Below, in pieces: positions 1 to 9,923 of a stretch of 64,000 nucleotides of DNA. Numbering within the stretch: position 1 is the first letter of the stretch; the number at the start of each line of letters is the position of its first letter. The notes beneath the pieces were generated by a model. It was not told the DNA's origin, searched no databases, and saw only the letters and a list, made by a program, of their open reading frames with translations. This stretch comes from Altererythrobacter sp. Root672 (lineage in GTDB: Bacteria > Pseudomonadota > Alphaproteobacteria > Sphingomonadales > Sphingomonadaceae), in NCBI RefSeq assembly GCF_001427865.1, contig NZ_LMHH01000001.1, forward strand, positions 1,488,001 through 1,552,000, in the 5' to 3' direction. The position numbers and the translations under genes were made by a program.

Positions 1-1305
<1,305 letters not shown>

Positions 1306-1307
1306 TC

Positions 1308-1565
1308 ATGGCTTTGCACTTCGAACTCGTCACGCCGGAACGTCTGGTCCGCTCCGAGGAAGTCCACATGGTGGTCGTCCCCGGTACCGAGGGCGAGTTC
1401 GGCGTGCTCGAGGGCCATGCTCCGGTCATGTCCACGATCCGCGATGGCGCGGTGAAGGTCTATCGTACCTCCGGCTCCGATTTCGAGAGCATCGAGGTTC
1501 GCGGCGGCTTCGCTGAAGTCGGCGAGAACGGCCTGACCATCCTCGCGGAGCATGTGGAGAGCTAA
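1308..1565 (+). CDS. atpC: F1F0 ATP synthase subunit epsilon, short form
   Basis: Central-stalk subunit that couples gamma rotation to the c-ring. At 85 residues it corresponds only to the N-terminal beta-sandwich (motifs [25 protein letters not shown]). The C-terminal two-helix domain that inhibits ATP hydrolysis in E. coli (about 139 residues in total) is absent. Short epsilon subunits are usual in alphaproteobacteria, where a separate zeta protein is the inhibitor. The gene directly follows atpD and is followed by a strong intrinsic terminator, so it is the last gene of the operon. Confidence 0.95.
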   Translation: MALHFELVTPERLVRSEEVHMVVVPGTEGEFGVLEGHAPVMSTIRDGAVKVYRTSGSDFESIEVRGGFAEVGENGLTILAEHVES

Positions 1566-1591
1566 GGCTCCTCCCTCGCTAACGACAAAGG

Positions 1592-1621
1592 AAAAGGGCG
1601 CCCATTGCGGCGCCCTTTTTC
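1592..1621 (+). terminator. Rho-independent terminator of the atp operon
   Basis: Perfect 7-bp stem GGGCGCC/GGCGCCC (1596-1602 with 1609-1615) and a 6-nt loop, followed by a run of five T and preceded by AAAA. It lies 27 bases after the atpC stop. Confidence 0.9.
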
Positions 1622-1883
1622 ATTCTGGCGGATGCGCTTCCCGATAAGCGTCCCACAGGACCCCGGGCTGATCGCCAGGCTTCGCCAACGGAACACGCGC
1701 ATTCGCCCCGCGCGCAGTAGGCGCTGGAATAGGCTCTTCCCTGCGATTCAGGCGGCCAAAATAGGGATGAGGCCTTCGTGACACGTCTGTCTCCGGTGCG
1801 GCCCACGGGTTTATCGCCCATTCTGCCTTGCAGACCGGTTGAACGACTAGGTTACTTGACCGGTAACCATGATTTGCCGCGCT
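1622..1883. other. Intergenic stretch without a recognisable gene
   Basis: The atpC-to-transporter gap is 318 bases including the terminator. After the terminator I see only short shadow frames on both strands with no ribosome binding site and no recognisable protein pattern. No repeat or tRNA-like fold was noticed. Confidence 0.6.
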
Positions 1884-2780
1884 CTAGGCCGGCTTGGGTG
1901 CCCTTGCCCGGCCTTCCCACCAGAGGAACAGGCCCGCCCCGATGATGATCACCGCCCCCAGGAGCGCGATCGGATCGGGATGGTCGTCAAAGAAGATCCA
2001 CCCCAGCGTAACTGCCATCAGCAGCTGCCCATAAGTCATAGGCGCCACCGTTCCTGCCCCTGCCTTCACAGTCCCCATGAAGATCAGCCACTGAGCCAGC
2101 GTGGCGCTGAGACCGATGAAGGCGCAACGCGCGACCACGCTCCAATGCGGCCAGTGCATCTGAAAATTCTCCAGCCCGGTAAAGTGGGCCGCAGTGGTGG
2201 CGAAAAGCAGGAAGATCATCGCCGTTACCGACATGTAGTACTGCATGGCGAGGATGCTGGCCCTCCCCTGCACCGCCCGGTTGGCGATGATCGTGACGGC
2301 CATGCCGGTAGCTCCCAACAACGGAAACAAGACGCCCCACCCGGCGGCCGCGAAGTTCGGCCTGAGCACCACGAACACCCCGGCGAAGGCGATGAGTGTG
2401 GCGATCCACGTCGCCGGTCGCGCCCGCTCTCCAAGCAGGATCGTGGCCAGAACTGCGGTGATCATCGGCTGAGTAAAGGCAATCGTCGTCGCTTCCGCCA
2501 GGGGCATGAGCCAGACCGCCAGGAACATGCCCATCGCCGACATGCTGATGGCGATCCCGCGCACCCACTGCAGCTTGTCGCGCGGCAGGGCCAGCGAGGC
2601 CCAGCCTTGATGGCGAACCATCAGCGCACCAAGCAGGATAGTCCCCGCGATATACCGCGTCGCCGCCATCGCCGGCGCTGGCCATGCGCCAGGCATACCC
2701 TTGATGATCGCGTCGCCGATGGAGAGGGTGCAAAATCCGGCAAGTGCGTAGAGCAGGCCGGCGCGATCGGATTGATGCAT
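1884..2780 (-). CDS. EamA/DMT-superfamily transporter
   Basis: Inner-membrane transporter of the drug/metabolite superfamily (298 residues, normal for the 10-TM EamA fold). Hydrophobic segments run through the whole length in two halves, each with the EamA signature: one around PLAEATTIAFTQP and ILLGE, the other around APMTYGQLLMAV and FFDD. Substrate cannot be read from sequence; relatives export amino acids, metabolites or drugs. It is divergent from the acyltransferase at 2941. There is no clear Shine-Dalgarno ahead of the ATG at 2780, so the start is tentative. Confidence 0.85.
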   Translation of the reverse strand: MHQSDRAGLLYALAGFCTLSIGDAIIKGMPGAWPAPAMAATRYIAGTILLGALMVRHQGWASLALPRDKLQWVRGIAISMSAMGMFLAVWLMPLAEATTIAFTQPMITAVLATILLGERARPATWIATLIAFAGVFVVLRPNFAAAGWGVLFPLLGATGMAVTIIANRAVQGRASILAMQYYMSVTAMIFLLFATTAAHFTGLENFQMHWPHWSVVARCAFIGLSATLAQWLIFMGTVKAGAGTVAPMTYGQLLMAVTLGWIFFDDHPDPIALLGAVIIIGAGLFLWWEGRARAPKPA

Positions 2781-2876
2781 GTTGGCGAGCTACGAGGTTC
2801 GTCGAGTCTTGACCATATCCTTCCGCGTGGGGTGCGCTCGAGTGGGTGTCCCCAATCCGCCCTTCTTTGCAGCTTG

Positions 2877-2884
2877 TTAACCAT
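2877..2884 (+). promoter_or_regulatory. TTAACCAT, candidate CtrA half-site
   Basis: Exact 8-base match to the TTAACCAT half-site described for the alphaproteobacterial cell-cycle regulator CtrA. It lies 57 bases before the acyltransferase start in the divergent promoter region. A second identical copy precedes the next gene (4004-4011). Binding is an inference. Confidence 0.35.
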
Positions 2885-2940
2885 TCCGGGACATTGGCTT
2901 CAACGCGCCGTGAGTTGGGACTCGCAAGGAAGGCAAGCAT

Positions 2941-3870
2941 ATGAAATCACGCCTTTACGGGCTAGACGGCATGCGGGGCATCGCCGCACTCTCCGTGGCG
3001 TGGCATCACCTCCAGCAGAGCTACCGCTTCGATACACCGGAGCCAGCGGCCATTTCCGCCGTCGATCTGTTTCTTGTCATCTCCGGCTTCGTCATGGCGC
3101 GGACGTATGAGCACAAGATGCCATCGCCTACCGCGTTCTTGCTTGCACGGTATCAACGGCTGTGGCCGATCATGGCGATCGGAACTTCCATCGGCGCGGC
3201 ATCCGCCCTCCTTTTCAACGGTCCCTCCTTGGGACTGATGCTGACATACATCTCCACGCTGTTCTTCATGCCCTTCTTCGCCGTGAATTTGCCCGCATGG
3301 TCCCTGTTCGCAGAGGTTCTTGCAAATTGGCTTCACAGCAAGCTTTTCGCAGGAGCACCGAGCAGAGCGCTGTTCGTGTTGTCGGTCATCCTTGCGATCG
3401 CCTTCATCGTTGCGAGCCTGGTTTTGAATCGGGTGCCGTGGGGGTCGGATTTCACTTCACTGGCGGTCGCCACCACAAGGTGCCTGTTCTGTTATGTCGC
3501 CGGTGTCCTGATCTACCGCTTCTATGGCGACACGCCCCTCGGGAAAGCCCCATGGATCGCGCTCGCGGCGGTTCCAGTTGCACTTTTCGCCGGAGCTTTG
3601 TTGCCGCCGGTACTGTTCTCAGCACTGTTCGCCGTCGCCGTCGCGCCATTGCTGGTTAGGGCAGCTCTAGGGCTGCGGCCGTCGGGTCTGGCGGCATTCG
3701 CAGGTGCGGTATCCTTCCCCCTTTATGCAGTGCATCTGCCTGTCATGGCGGCATGCAAGGTTCTCGGATTTGGTCCGATTATCGCAGCTGCAATGGCGCT
3801 GGCCCTGGCCGTTGCGATCGCGTTCCTATTTGACGGAAAACGGCAGCTCTCCATTCCAGCGACCGCTTGA
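2941..3870 (+). CDS. Acyltransferase family 3 (OafA-like) membrane protein
   Basis: Integral membrane O-acyltransferase of the acyltransferase-3 family, which transfers acetyl or other acyl groups to surface sugars or lipids. The N-terminus carries the family hallmark LDGMRGIAALSVAWHH, whose histidine is the presumed catalytic base. A VDLFLVISGFVMA segment and a string of membrane helices to residue 309 follow. This is shorter than OafA (over 600 residues with an SGNH domain) and matches the membrane-only subgroup. The start is supported by AAGGAAGGC upstream. It heads the glycan block, and third positions look less G/C-rich than atpD. Acceptor unknown, probably the glycan made by its neighbours. 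Confidence 0.88.
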   Translation: MKSRLYGLDGMRGIAALSVAWHHLQQSYRFDTPEPAAISAVDLFLVISGFVMARTYEHKMPSPTAFLLARYQRLWPIMAIGTSIGAASALLFNGPSLGLMLTYISTLFFMPFFAVNLPAWSLFAEVLANWLHSKLFAGAPSRALFVLSVILAIAFIVASLVLNRVPWGSDFTSLAVATTRCLFCYVAGVLIYRFYGDTPLGKAPWIALAAVPVALFAGALLPPVLFSALFAVAVAPLLVRAALGLRPSGLAAFAGAVSFPLYAVHLPVMAACKVLGFGPIIAAAMALALAVAIAFLFDGKRQLSIPATA

Positions 3871-4003
3871 AGGTTGTAAAGTCCGAGCGCGAATAGCGCA
3901 CGCCGACGCGATCATTTTGTTGGTAACTGGCTGCCGCCCTGATCGCTGCGGGTGTGTCGAAGCTAGGGGTTTCACCGTAAAAGCCAGGAGTTTTTACAGC
4001 TAA

Positions 4004-4011
4004 TTAACCAT
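4004..4011 (+). promoter_or_regulatory. TTAACCAT, candidate CtrA half-site
   Basis: Second exact TTAACCAT in the glycan block, 35 bases ahead of the GT2 start codon in an AT-rich stretch. It could overlap the promoter of the operon. Role inferred only. Confidence 0.35.
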
Positions 4012-4024
4012 CGTTTGTCATCGC

Positions 4025-4042
4025 TTCTCCTCACGAGGAGAA
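4025..4042 (+). promoter_or_regulatory. Hairpin masking the Shine-Dalgarno of the GT2 gene
   Basis: TTCTCCT (4025-4031) pairs perfectly with AGGAGAA (4036-4042) across the loop CACG. The right arm contains AGGAG, the ribosome binding site five bases before the ATG at 4046. In the folded mRNA the site would be fully paired, which suggests control of translation of the whole coupled operon. Confidence 0.55.
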
Positions 4043-4045
4043 AGC

Positions 4046-5296
4046 ATGAGCGTCCAGGATCTTAACCTCAAAGTCGAGACGGCCGTTACGGACGAGGTCG
4101 ACGTCACGATCGTGATGCCGTGCCTGAACGAGACGCAAAGCCTTCCTCACTGCATCGGAAATGCGCTCGACGCTTTGGCTCGGCTGCGCTCTGAGTACGG
4201 AATGAGCGGTGAGATCGTCATAGCCGATAACGGCTCCACCGATGGGAGCCAGTCACTGGCGACCAACCTTGGTGCACGGGTCGTGCCGGTTTCTCGTCGG
4301 GGCTACGGCGCAGCGCTGATCGGAGGATGTGAGGCTGCGAAAGGCCGCTACATCCTGATGGGCGACTGCGATGGCAGCTACAATTTCGTCGAAGGCGTAC
4401 CGATGATCGCCCGTCTCGAACAGGGCTACGATGTATGTATGGGCTCCCGATTCAGGGGCGGTATCGCCCCCGGCGCCATGCCGTGGAAAAACCGCTACAT
4501 CGGCAACCCGGCCCTGACCGGGATCCTCAACCTGTTCTTTCGATCCGGCATCGGTGACGCCCATTGCGGCCTGCGGGCCATCCGCAAAGGGGCATTTGAA
4601 AACCTGCACCTGACAAGCAGCGGCATGGAATTCGCCAGCGAAATGGTCATCAAGGCATCTCTGCAAAAGCTCAAGATGACCGAAGTCCCAGCCACACTTT
4701 CTCCGGACTTGCGCGAGCGGGCCCCGCACCTGCGTCCCTGGCGCGATGGTTGGCGACACTTGCGCTATCTGTTCATGCTATCGCCGACGTGGATATTTGG
4801 GGCGCCCGCCTTGGCAGCGATAAGCCTGGGCATAGCGATCCTCGTCACGGCGATCGCCCACTCGCTCGGCTTGATTGGCCCGGTTCCGTTTGGCGAGAGC
4901 TGGATCGTGATCGGCGCGCTCCTCGCCAGTGTGGGCCATATGGCGGGAATGATGGGCATCGCGTCGCATCTATACGGAGTGCGCGAACGCTACCGCCTCC
5001 CCAAATCCTGGCCGCTCAGCATGCGGAAGTGGTTGTCCCTGGAAGGCTGCGTGATTTCCGGACTCTTACTGATCGGATCGTCGATCATTTCGCTAGCCGC
5101 AATTGGCGTCTATTGGGGAAGCGAGAGCTTCTCGGCATTGCCGTCCGTCTTGCCGGTTACGCTTGCCGGCCTGGCAGGCACGATCGGCCTTCAGTCGCTT
5201 CTCGGTGGATTTCTTCTCGCGGTGATAGGGGGCAACGAGGCCGATTTTCTTGTCGGCGCCGATCCGTTGGCGTCGTCAAAGAACGCCAGAAGCTGA
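4046..5296 (+). CDS. DPM1/GtrB-like glycosyltransferase family 2 with membrane domain
   Basis: Likely transfers a sugar from a nucleotide donor to polyprenyl phosphate at the inner face of the membrane. Residues 20-250 form a GT-A domain: VTIVMPCLNE, then ADNGSTDGS, then the metal-binding stretch MGDCDGSYNF. The C-terminal third has about four hydrophobic helices, as in GtrB/dolichol-phosphate glucosyltransferases (416 residues). It leads an operon with a methyltransferase, a GtrA-type flippase, another methyltransferase and a GT4. Translation starts at the ATG after AGGAG, inside a hairpin. The sugar cannot be told from sequence. Confidence 0.88.
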   Translation: MSVQDLNLKVETAVTDEVDVTIVMPCLNETQSLPHCIGNALDALARLRSEYGMSGEIVIADNGSTDGSQSLATNLGARVVPVSRRGYGAALIGGCEAAKGRYILMGDCDGSYNFVEGVPMIARLEQGYDVCMGSRFRGGIAPGAMPWKNRYIGNPALTGILNLFFRSGIGDAHCGLRAIRKGAFENLHLTSSGMEFASEMVIKASLQKLKMTEVPATLSPDLRERAPHLRPWRDGWRHLRYLFMLSPTWIFGAPALAAISLGIAILVTAIAHSLGLIGPVPFGESWIVIGALLASVGHMAGMMGIASHLYGVRERYRLPKSWPLSMRKWLSLEGCVISGLLLIGSSIISLAAIGVYWGSESFSALPSVLPVTLAGLAGTIGLQSLLGGFLLAVIGGNEADFLVGADPLASSKNARS

Positions 5297-5306
5297 GCGT
5301 CAAACC

Positions 5307-6017
5307 ATGCAAATCGAGGCATCACCTGACCAGATCCGACGTCGCGAGCCTCGTATCGTCGACACCGACTGGCTCGTGCTTCGTGGACTCTCACGAGCTG
5401 TGAATGTCCGCGCGGCAGCGCTCGACGGAACAGGGAAGATTGCGATCGACTTCGGCTGCGGTGACCAACCGTATCGACACCTTTTCGAAACGCGCGGCGT
5501 GACATACCGGGGGGCAGATTTCGGCGGGAAAGTCGATATCGCAATCACCGACGAAGGTAGGGTTGAGGTCGAGGGGAAGACTGCCAATCTTGTGCTCAGT
5601 TTCCAGGTACTCGAACACGTCCGCGACCTGGACACCTACCTTTCTGAGGCCAAGCGCATCCTGCGTCCCGGAGGGACCCTCCTGCTTTCCACCCACGGCA
5701 CTTGGCTCTATCACCCCCATCCGGAGGATCATCGTCGTTGGACTCGCCAGGGCCTGATCAACGAGCTCCAGTCTCGTGGCTGGACCGTGGATGAGTGTGA
5801 GGCGATTTGTGGCCCGCTCGCCTGGACTACACTGATCCGGTTGACAGGATACTGCTTCGCCCTGCGCCGTGTCCCGCTGATAGGGAGAACCGTGGGCGCC
5901 TTGCTCGCCGTCGCGATGAACTTGAGAGCCGTGCTTGAAGATCGGATCACACCTAGGTCCATCCGTGACCACAATGCCTGTGTCTATCTCGTACAAGCCC
6001 GGCCGAGCGCCGCATGA
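5307..6017 (+). CDS. SAM-dependent methyltransferase (class I)
   Basis: Rossmann-fold methyltransferase of 236 residues. Motif I reads AIDFGCGDQPY, followed by an acidic loop near YRGADFGG and the motif SFQVLEHVRD typical of the Methyltransf_11 type found in polysaccharide clusters. The window also allows an upstream start at 5250 inside the GT2 gene, but the ATG at 5307, 10 bases after the GT2 stop, gives the usual N-terminus. Its ATGA overlap with the next gene (6014) indicates translational coupling. It probably methylates a sugar or lipid intermediate of the same pathway; no specific acceptor is indicated. Confidence 0.82.
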   Translation: MQIEASPDQIRRREPRIVDTDWLVLRGLSRAVNVRAAALDGTGKIAIDFGCGDQPYRHLFETRGVTYRGADFGGKVDIAITDEGRVEVEGKTANLVLSFQVLEHVRDLDTYLSEAKRILRPGGTLLLSTHGTWLYHPHPEDHRRWTRQGLINELQSRGWTVDECEAICGPLAWTTLIRLTGYCFALRRVPLIGRTVGALLAVAMNLRAVLEDRITPRSIRDHNACVYLVQARPSAA

Positions 6018-6424
6018 CGTACTCTCTGCCCCGTCAAATCGGCCCCTATGCCATTATCGCCGCGATCTGCGCCGGCTTGAATCTCGTAATCCTCTTGGCT
6101 GGAGACCGCGCCGGCTTCCACTACGCAATTTCGACGACCCTGTCCTTCCTGGTCTGCGTGGTCGTCGGCTATCTTTTGCACTGCCGTTTCACCTTTATGG
6201 TAGAGCCTGGGTTCCCCGCATTGGCGCTCTACACAGCCGCGATGGGCGCCAACTATCCATTGGCGATGTTGGCGATCTGGCTATTCCACGATCAGCTCGA
6301 TTGGCCCATGCTGCTGTCTGCCCCAGCATCGACCTTGGCGCTGACCCTCTACAATTTTCTCTCCAGCCGCTGGGCAGTTGTCCGCCTGACTGGTCGGCGC
6401 GCAGAAGGAACCGCAAAGCCATGA
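6014..6424 (+). CDS. GtrA-family membrane protein (putative lipid-linked sugar flippase)
   Basis: Small polytopic protein (136 residues, about four TM helices) with the GtrA pattern: R/G-rich start, hydrophobic helix IIAAICAGLNLVILL, the conserved VVGYLLHCRFTF before helix 3, and a final SSRWAVV. GtrA proteins are thought to flip bactoprenol-linked glucose made by GtrB. Pairing with the GT2 upstream fits that model. Both ends overlap neighbours by 4 bases (ATGA at 6014 and 6421), so three genes are translationally coupled. Confidence 0.85.
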   Translation: MTYSLPRQIGPYAIIAAICAGLNLVILLAGDRAGFHYAISTTLSFLVCVVVGYLLHCRFTFMVEPGFPALALYTAAMGANYPLAMLAIWLFHDQLDWPMLLSAPASTLALTLYNFLSSRWAVVRLTGRRAEGTAKP

Positions 6425-7068
6425 CCGCGATTTCGCTCGGCTCAGTGACCGAAGTGCTGGAAAAGCATACGTCGGTCTATCGCCACAGGCCGCCAGTCTA
6501 TCAAACAGTCATGCTCACCGACCTGGCCTCTGTCTGGAGCGGCCACCATTCCAACGTGCTCGACATCGGCGGCGGTACCGGCGTGATGGCTGAAGCCATG
6601 CAGGCCTTGCTCTCAGTGGACAGTGTGACAGCAATCGATGTCGTGGATCGCTATTTTGAGGATCTGTCGGTCGAGACACGCGTCTACGATGGCGCTACGC
6701 TTCCATTTGATGATGACGCCTTCGCAGCTGCGACCATCAATAACGTGATACATCACGTCCCCATTGAGGCGCGCGGGGGGTTGATGAGCGAGATTCGCCG
6801 GGTTGTGAAAGGTCCAATCTACATCAAGGACCATGTCGCTCGCTCCAGGCTCGATCACGCCCGTCTCACAACACTCGATGCTATCGGCAACATCCCATTC
6901 GGTGGCCAGATCGGCGCCCGCTACCTGACGATGAACGATTGGAAGTCCCTCGCTGGAGGCGCAGGATACCGCATAGCGGCAACATCGACGGGTCGGTACC
7001 GCCGCGGACCAATGGCATGGCTATTCCCAAATCGCCTGGAAATAGCGTTTCGCCTCGACCGCGCCTGA
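6421..7068 (+). CDS. SAM-dependent methyltransferase (class I), second copy
   Basis: Second Rossmann-fold methyltransferase of the operon (215 residues). Motif I is VLDIGGGTGVMAEAM, followed by AIDVVDRYF and the NNVIHHVP motif. The start at 6421 overlaps the GtrA stop as ATGA. The longer frame upstream is open by chance through the GtrA gene. It is unlike the 5307 protein beyond the fold, so this is not a recent duplication. It likely acts on a polyprenyl-linked or glycan intermediate of this pathway. Confidence 0.82.
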   Translation: MTAISLGSVTEVLEKHTSVYRHRPPVYQTVMLTDLASVWSGHHSNVLDIGGGTGVMAEAMQALLSVDSVTAIDVVDRYFEDLSVETRVYDGATLPFDDDAFAAATINNVIHHVPIEARGGLMSEIRRVVKGPIYIKDHVARSRLDHARLTTLDAIGNIPFGGQIGARYLTMNDWKSLAGGAGYRIAATSTGRYRRGPMAWLFPNRLEIAFRLDRA

Positions 7069-7093
7069 CCACCAATCTGCACCATCGCTCGCC

Positions 7094-8215
7094 ATGCGCG
7101 TTCTAACCGTTTCAGCCTTCTTTGAATCCCACGGCGGCGGTATCGAGATTGTGGCTAGCGCGTTGGCCCAGGCACTTGCACGTCGTGGCCATGACAGTCT
7201 GCTCGCAGCAACGGCCCTCGACCCGCCACCGGCGACCTCCAACGTAAGTTCCATTGCCCTGACCGCACGTGATCCGATCGAAGCGGTGACTGGGCTACCG
7301 ATGCCCTTGCTCAATAGAGCAGCACGCGCCCGGCTCGAAGACGAAGTACGCAGAGCGGATGCTCTTGTGATCCATGATGCGCTTTATTCGACTTCGCTTC
7401 TTGCGCGCCGATATGCCGAACGTCACAAGAAGCCTTGGCTGCTAATCCAGCATGTCGGCCAGATCCCCTATTCGAGCAGAGTCCTGCGCACGGTACTGCG
7501 CGTGGCCAATAACCTGGTGACGGCGCCCATGATAACGGCCGCACCACAGACCGTGTTCATCAGCGATGTCGTGCGGAGCCAGTTCACTCATTTGCGCTGT
7601 CCAAGACCTCCGCAACTCATGTTCAACGGAGTGGACGGAACGGCTTTTCGTGCCGCTACGGAGAACGAGAAGCTGGCACTTCGCCAAAGCCTCGGTGTGT
7701 CGGCCCAACGCCCGCAAATGTTGTTTGTCGGCCGCTTCGTCGAGAAGAAGGGATTGTCGGCGCTAAGAGTCCTCGCGGCCCTGCGCCCTGAATGCGACTT
7801 CCTCTTGGTTGGCAATGGTCCGATCGATCCAAGCAATTGGGACTTGGCGAACGTCAGAGTGCTTGGTCGCAAGGATCGCACCGAACTGGCCAACATCTAT
7901 CGCGCGGCCGACGCCTTGGTTCTTCCTTCGATGGGCGAAGGATATCCACTCGTCGTCCAGGAGGCGCTCGCCTGTGGACTGGCGGTCTATTGCGGTGCGG
8001 ACACCGCCGCGGCCGATCCGGCAGCTTCTAGCTTCCTGGAAGGCGTAGAGGTCGACCCGCGCGCACCGGAGATTACTGCCCAGCGGTTCGCCAACGCGAT
8101 CGCCCATCCGTTGTCCGCATTACCCGATCAGGAAGCCTCGGTCTTTGCGCGCGAACGGTACGACTGGGACGCGAATGCTGCCAAGATCGAAAGGCTGCTG
8201 CGGGCCCTCCTCTAA
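7094..8215 (+). CDS. Glycosyltransferase family 4 (GT-B fold)
   Basis: Retaining GT4 enzyme of 373 residues. The N-terminal half has FFESHGGGIEIVASALAQAL, the glycine-rich loop typical of WaaG/PimA-like enzymes. The C-terminal half has LFVGRFVEKKG and the E-x7-E signature in GEGYPLVVQEAL that holds the nucleotide sugar. Soluble, probably membrane-associated. The last gene of the operon begins 25 bases after the second methyltransferase and is convergent with the GT-C-like gene at 8232. Confidence 0.88.
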   Translation: MRVLTVSAFFESHGGGIEIVASALAQALARRGHDSLLAATALDPPPATSNVSSIALTARDPIEAVTGLPMPLLNRAARARLEDEVRRADALVIHDALYSTSLLARRYAERHKKPWLLIQHVGQIPYSSRVLRTVLRVANNLVTAPMITAAPQTVFISDVVRSQFTHLRCPRPPQLMFNGVDGTAFRAATENEKLALRQSLGVSAQRPQMLFVGRFVEKKGLSALRVLAALRPECDFLLVGNGPIDPSNWDLANVRVLGRKDRTELANIYRAADALVLPSMGEGYPLVVQEALACGLAVYCGADTAAADPAASSFLEGVEVDPRAPEITAQRFANAIAHPLSALPDQEASVFARERYDWDANAAKIERLLRALL

Positions 8216-8231
8216 CTTGGCAATTGTACGG

Positions 8232-9923
8232 TTAGCAGGCTTCCGGCAACTGTCGCTCGGTTTCGCCCACGACACTTAGCGAAGCGATCCCGAACCGCTC
8301 TGCATCGGCATCGCCGAATTCGACCACCTGATACTTGCGACAAATCTCAGCCAGTTGCTGATCCGTCAATAATACTGGGGTCATCCGCTTCGGTCGATTG
8401 ATGAGGAAAGGGTCGTTCCGCACCAGATCAATCGAGTAGGCATGGCCCGGGGCATTCACCACCACCACATCAGCGTCGATCCGCGAGATGGCTGCGTCAG
8501 CTGTCCGATAGGGCGTGGTGAAACGCTCCGCCTGCCAGGCGCGGAACGGCAAGAGAGCGAGGGAAAGAACCAAGGCCGCCCCAAAGAGAGCCTGCATTCT
8601 CCGACGATCATCGGTCCTCTCCACGATCCTGAACCAGGCGAGGGTCGCCAGAAGGCACAAGCTGCCGAGCAATCCGTGCAGGTAGCGGTAACCCCATCCA
8701 TGCCCCTGGAAAGCGAGCACAACGGTCATCGTTATCCCGGTGAGCACGATCCCGGCCAGCATGGCGCGCCAGGCACCAGCCTTGCGGACGAGCGTCCAGG
8801 CCACCGTAAGCAGTAACGGCACGGCCAGCAGGTTCTGCCAAACTGTCCACCGGATCAGGTTCAGTGACATGAGGCCCAAGTTGCTCGCATCAAAACCCGC
8901 CACCAGGTCGACCGCGCGCTTGAACAGCAGAGCGGTTCCAGTGGGGCCGGCTTTGGCTGGAACAACGTCGAACCACCAATAGAGCAAGGCATCCCATCCG
9001 CTCCAGAACAGGAAAGCCAGGGCGATGGCCGCTCCTTGCAAAATGGCGGCCCCGCGGCGCCCGGTGAGAAAGGCCTCGAACAGGAACGGAAGCGCGAAAA
9101 GCGGGAAGAACACCACCTGATGCAACCCGATCGCCAACCCCACCAGCGGCAACGCGACGAATTGCGCCAGGCGCGAAGAATGAAGGAACAGCCACAGCCA
9201 GGAGAGATTGACGGCAAGATGCGCGCTCATGGCGTAGGGCGTCATGGCGTTGAGCAGGAGTTGGCTCGAACTCGCCATCAACACGGCGCAAACGATAGGC
9301 GCGCTCCGGTGTTCTGGTAGCAGACGCCGTGCAATATCCGCGGCAACCAGAATGGAGAACCCCGCCAGTAAGGGCCCGGCCAACGGCCCCAAGTTGTGCT
9401 GAATGACGGCGTTCAACGGCAGATATTCCGATGCCCACAGCCCTTCTTGCGGAATGATCCGGGTGAACATCGGCTGCAAGGCAGCTGCGTAATCCCGCCA
9501 TTCGGCAGGGATACGCGCCATCGGCTGACCCGTCGCGTAGATCGCGCCATCCGCGCGAGCCCAGAACTCGTCCATCGACAAGGGGAAGAAACCAAACACG
9601 AGCCAACCGCCAACCAAACCGACCACGGCGACAAGAGCCGCCAGAACCCAAGGCGGAATGCTCAAGCTCGCGTCGGCCAACGCGGCAAAGCGCGCGACCC
9701 ATCCGGGTGATTTCAGCAGTCGAGGCACAAGGAGGGAAAAGCCGGCCAAAGCAACGACAGCCGGCAGGTCTTGCGTGCGGAAGAGGTGCAATGTGATGAA
9801 CGGCACGCCCGCACTTGCGAGGCAGATCGCCGCGATGGCGGCCAGGCCCAACAGCAAGATCAGCGTCGGCCGCAGCAACCTTGTCGCCACGTCACCGCGC
9901 TCGGCCTGCTTGGTCATCAACAT
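8232..9923 (-). CDS. Polytopic GT-C-like membrane protein (candidate GtrC-type glycosyltransferase)
   Basis: Large membrane protein of about 563 residues with a dozen or so hydrophobic segments. After the first helices, a loop contains FFPLSMDEFWARADGAIYATG; an acidic D-E pair at this place is the signature of GT-C enzymes (ArnT/PMT-like) that use polyprenyl-phosphate sugars on the outer face. The soluble C-terminus is about 110 residues. The frame continues to a TTG at 9965, but GGAGGTGG just upstream of the ATG at 9923 (or 9917) favours the shorter start. It lies convergent to the GT2/GtrA operon and would be the natural final transferase. No close family was recognised. Confidence 0.65.
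   Translation of the reverse strand: MLMTKQAERGDVATRLLRPTLILLLGLAAIAAICLASAGVPFITLHLFRTQDLPAVVALAGFSLLVPRLLKSPGWVARFAALADASLSIPPWVLAALVAVVGLVGGWLVFGFFPLSMDEFWARADGAIYATGQPMARIPAEWRDYAAALQPMFTRIIPQEGLWASEYLPLNAVIQHNLGPLAGPLLAGFSILVAADIARRLLPEHRSAPIVCAVLMASSSQLLLNAMTPYAMSAHLAVNLSWLWLFLHSSRLAQFVALPLVGLAIGLHQVVFFPLFALPFLFEAFLTGRRGAAILQGAAIALAFLFWSGWDALLYWWFDVVPAKAGPTGTALLFKRAVDLVAGFDASNLGLMSLNLIRWTVWQNLLAVPLLLTVAWTLVRKAGAWRAMLAGIVLTGITMTVVLAFQGHGWGYRYLHGLLGSLCLLATLAWFRIVERTDDRRRMQALFGAALVLSLALLPFRAWQAERFTTPYRTADAAISRIDADVVVVNAPGHAYSIDLVRNDPFLINRPKRMTPVLLTDQQLAEICRKYQVVEFGDADAERFGIASLSVVGETERQLPEAC

Noticed and set aside
1579-1821. 80-residue minus-strand frame after atpC
   Set aside because: Covers the atp terminator, lacks a ribosome site and has no hydrophobic or domain pattern.
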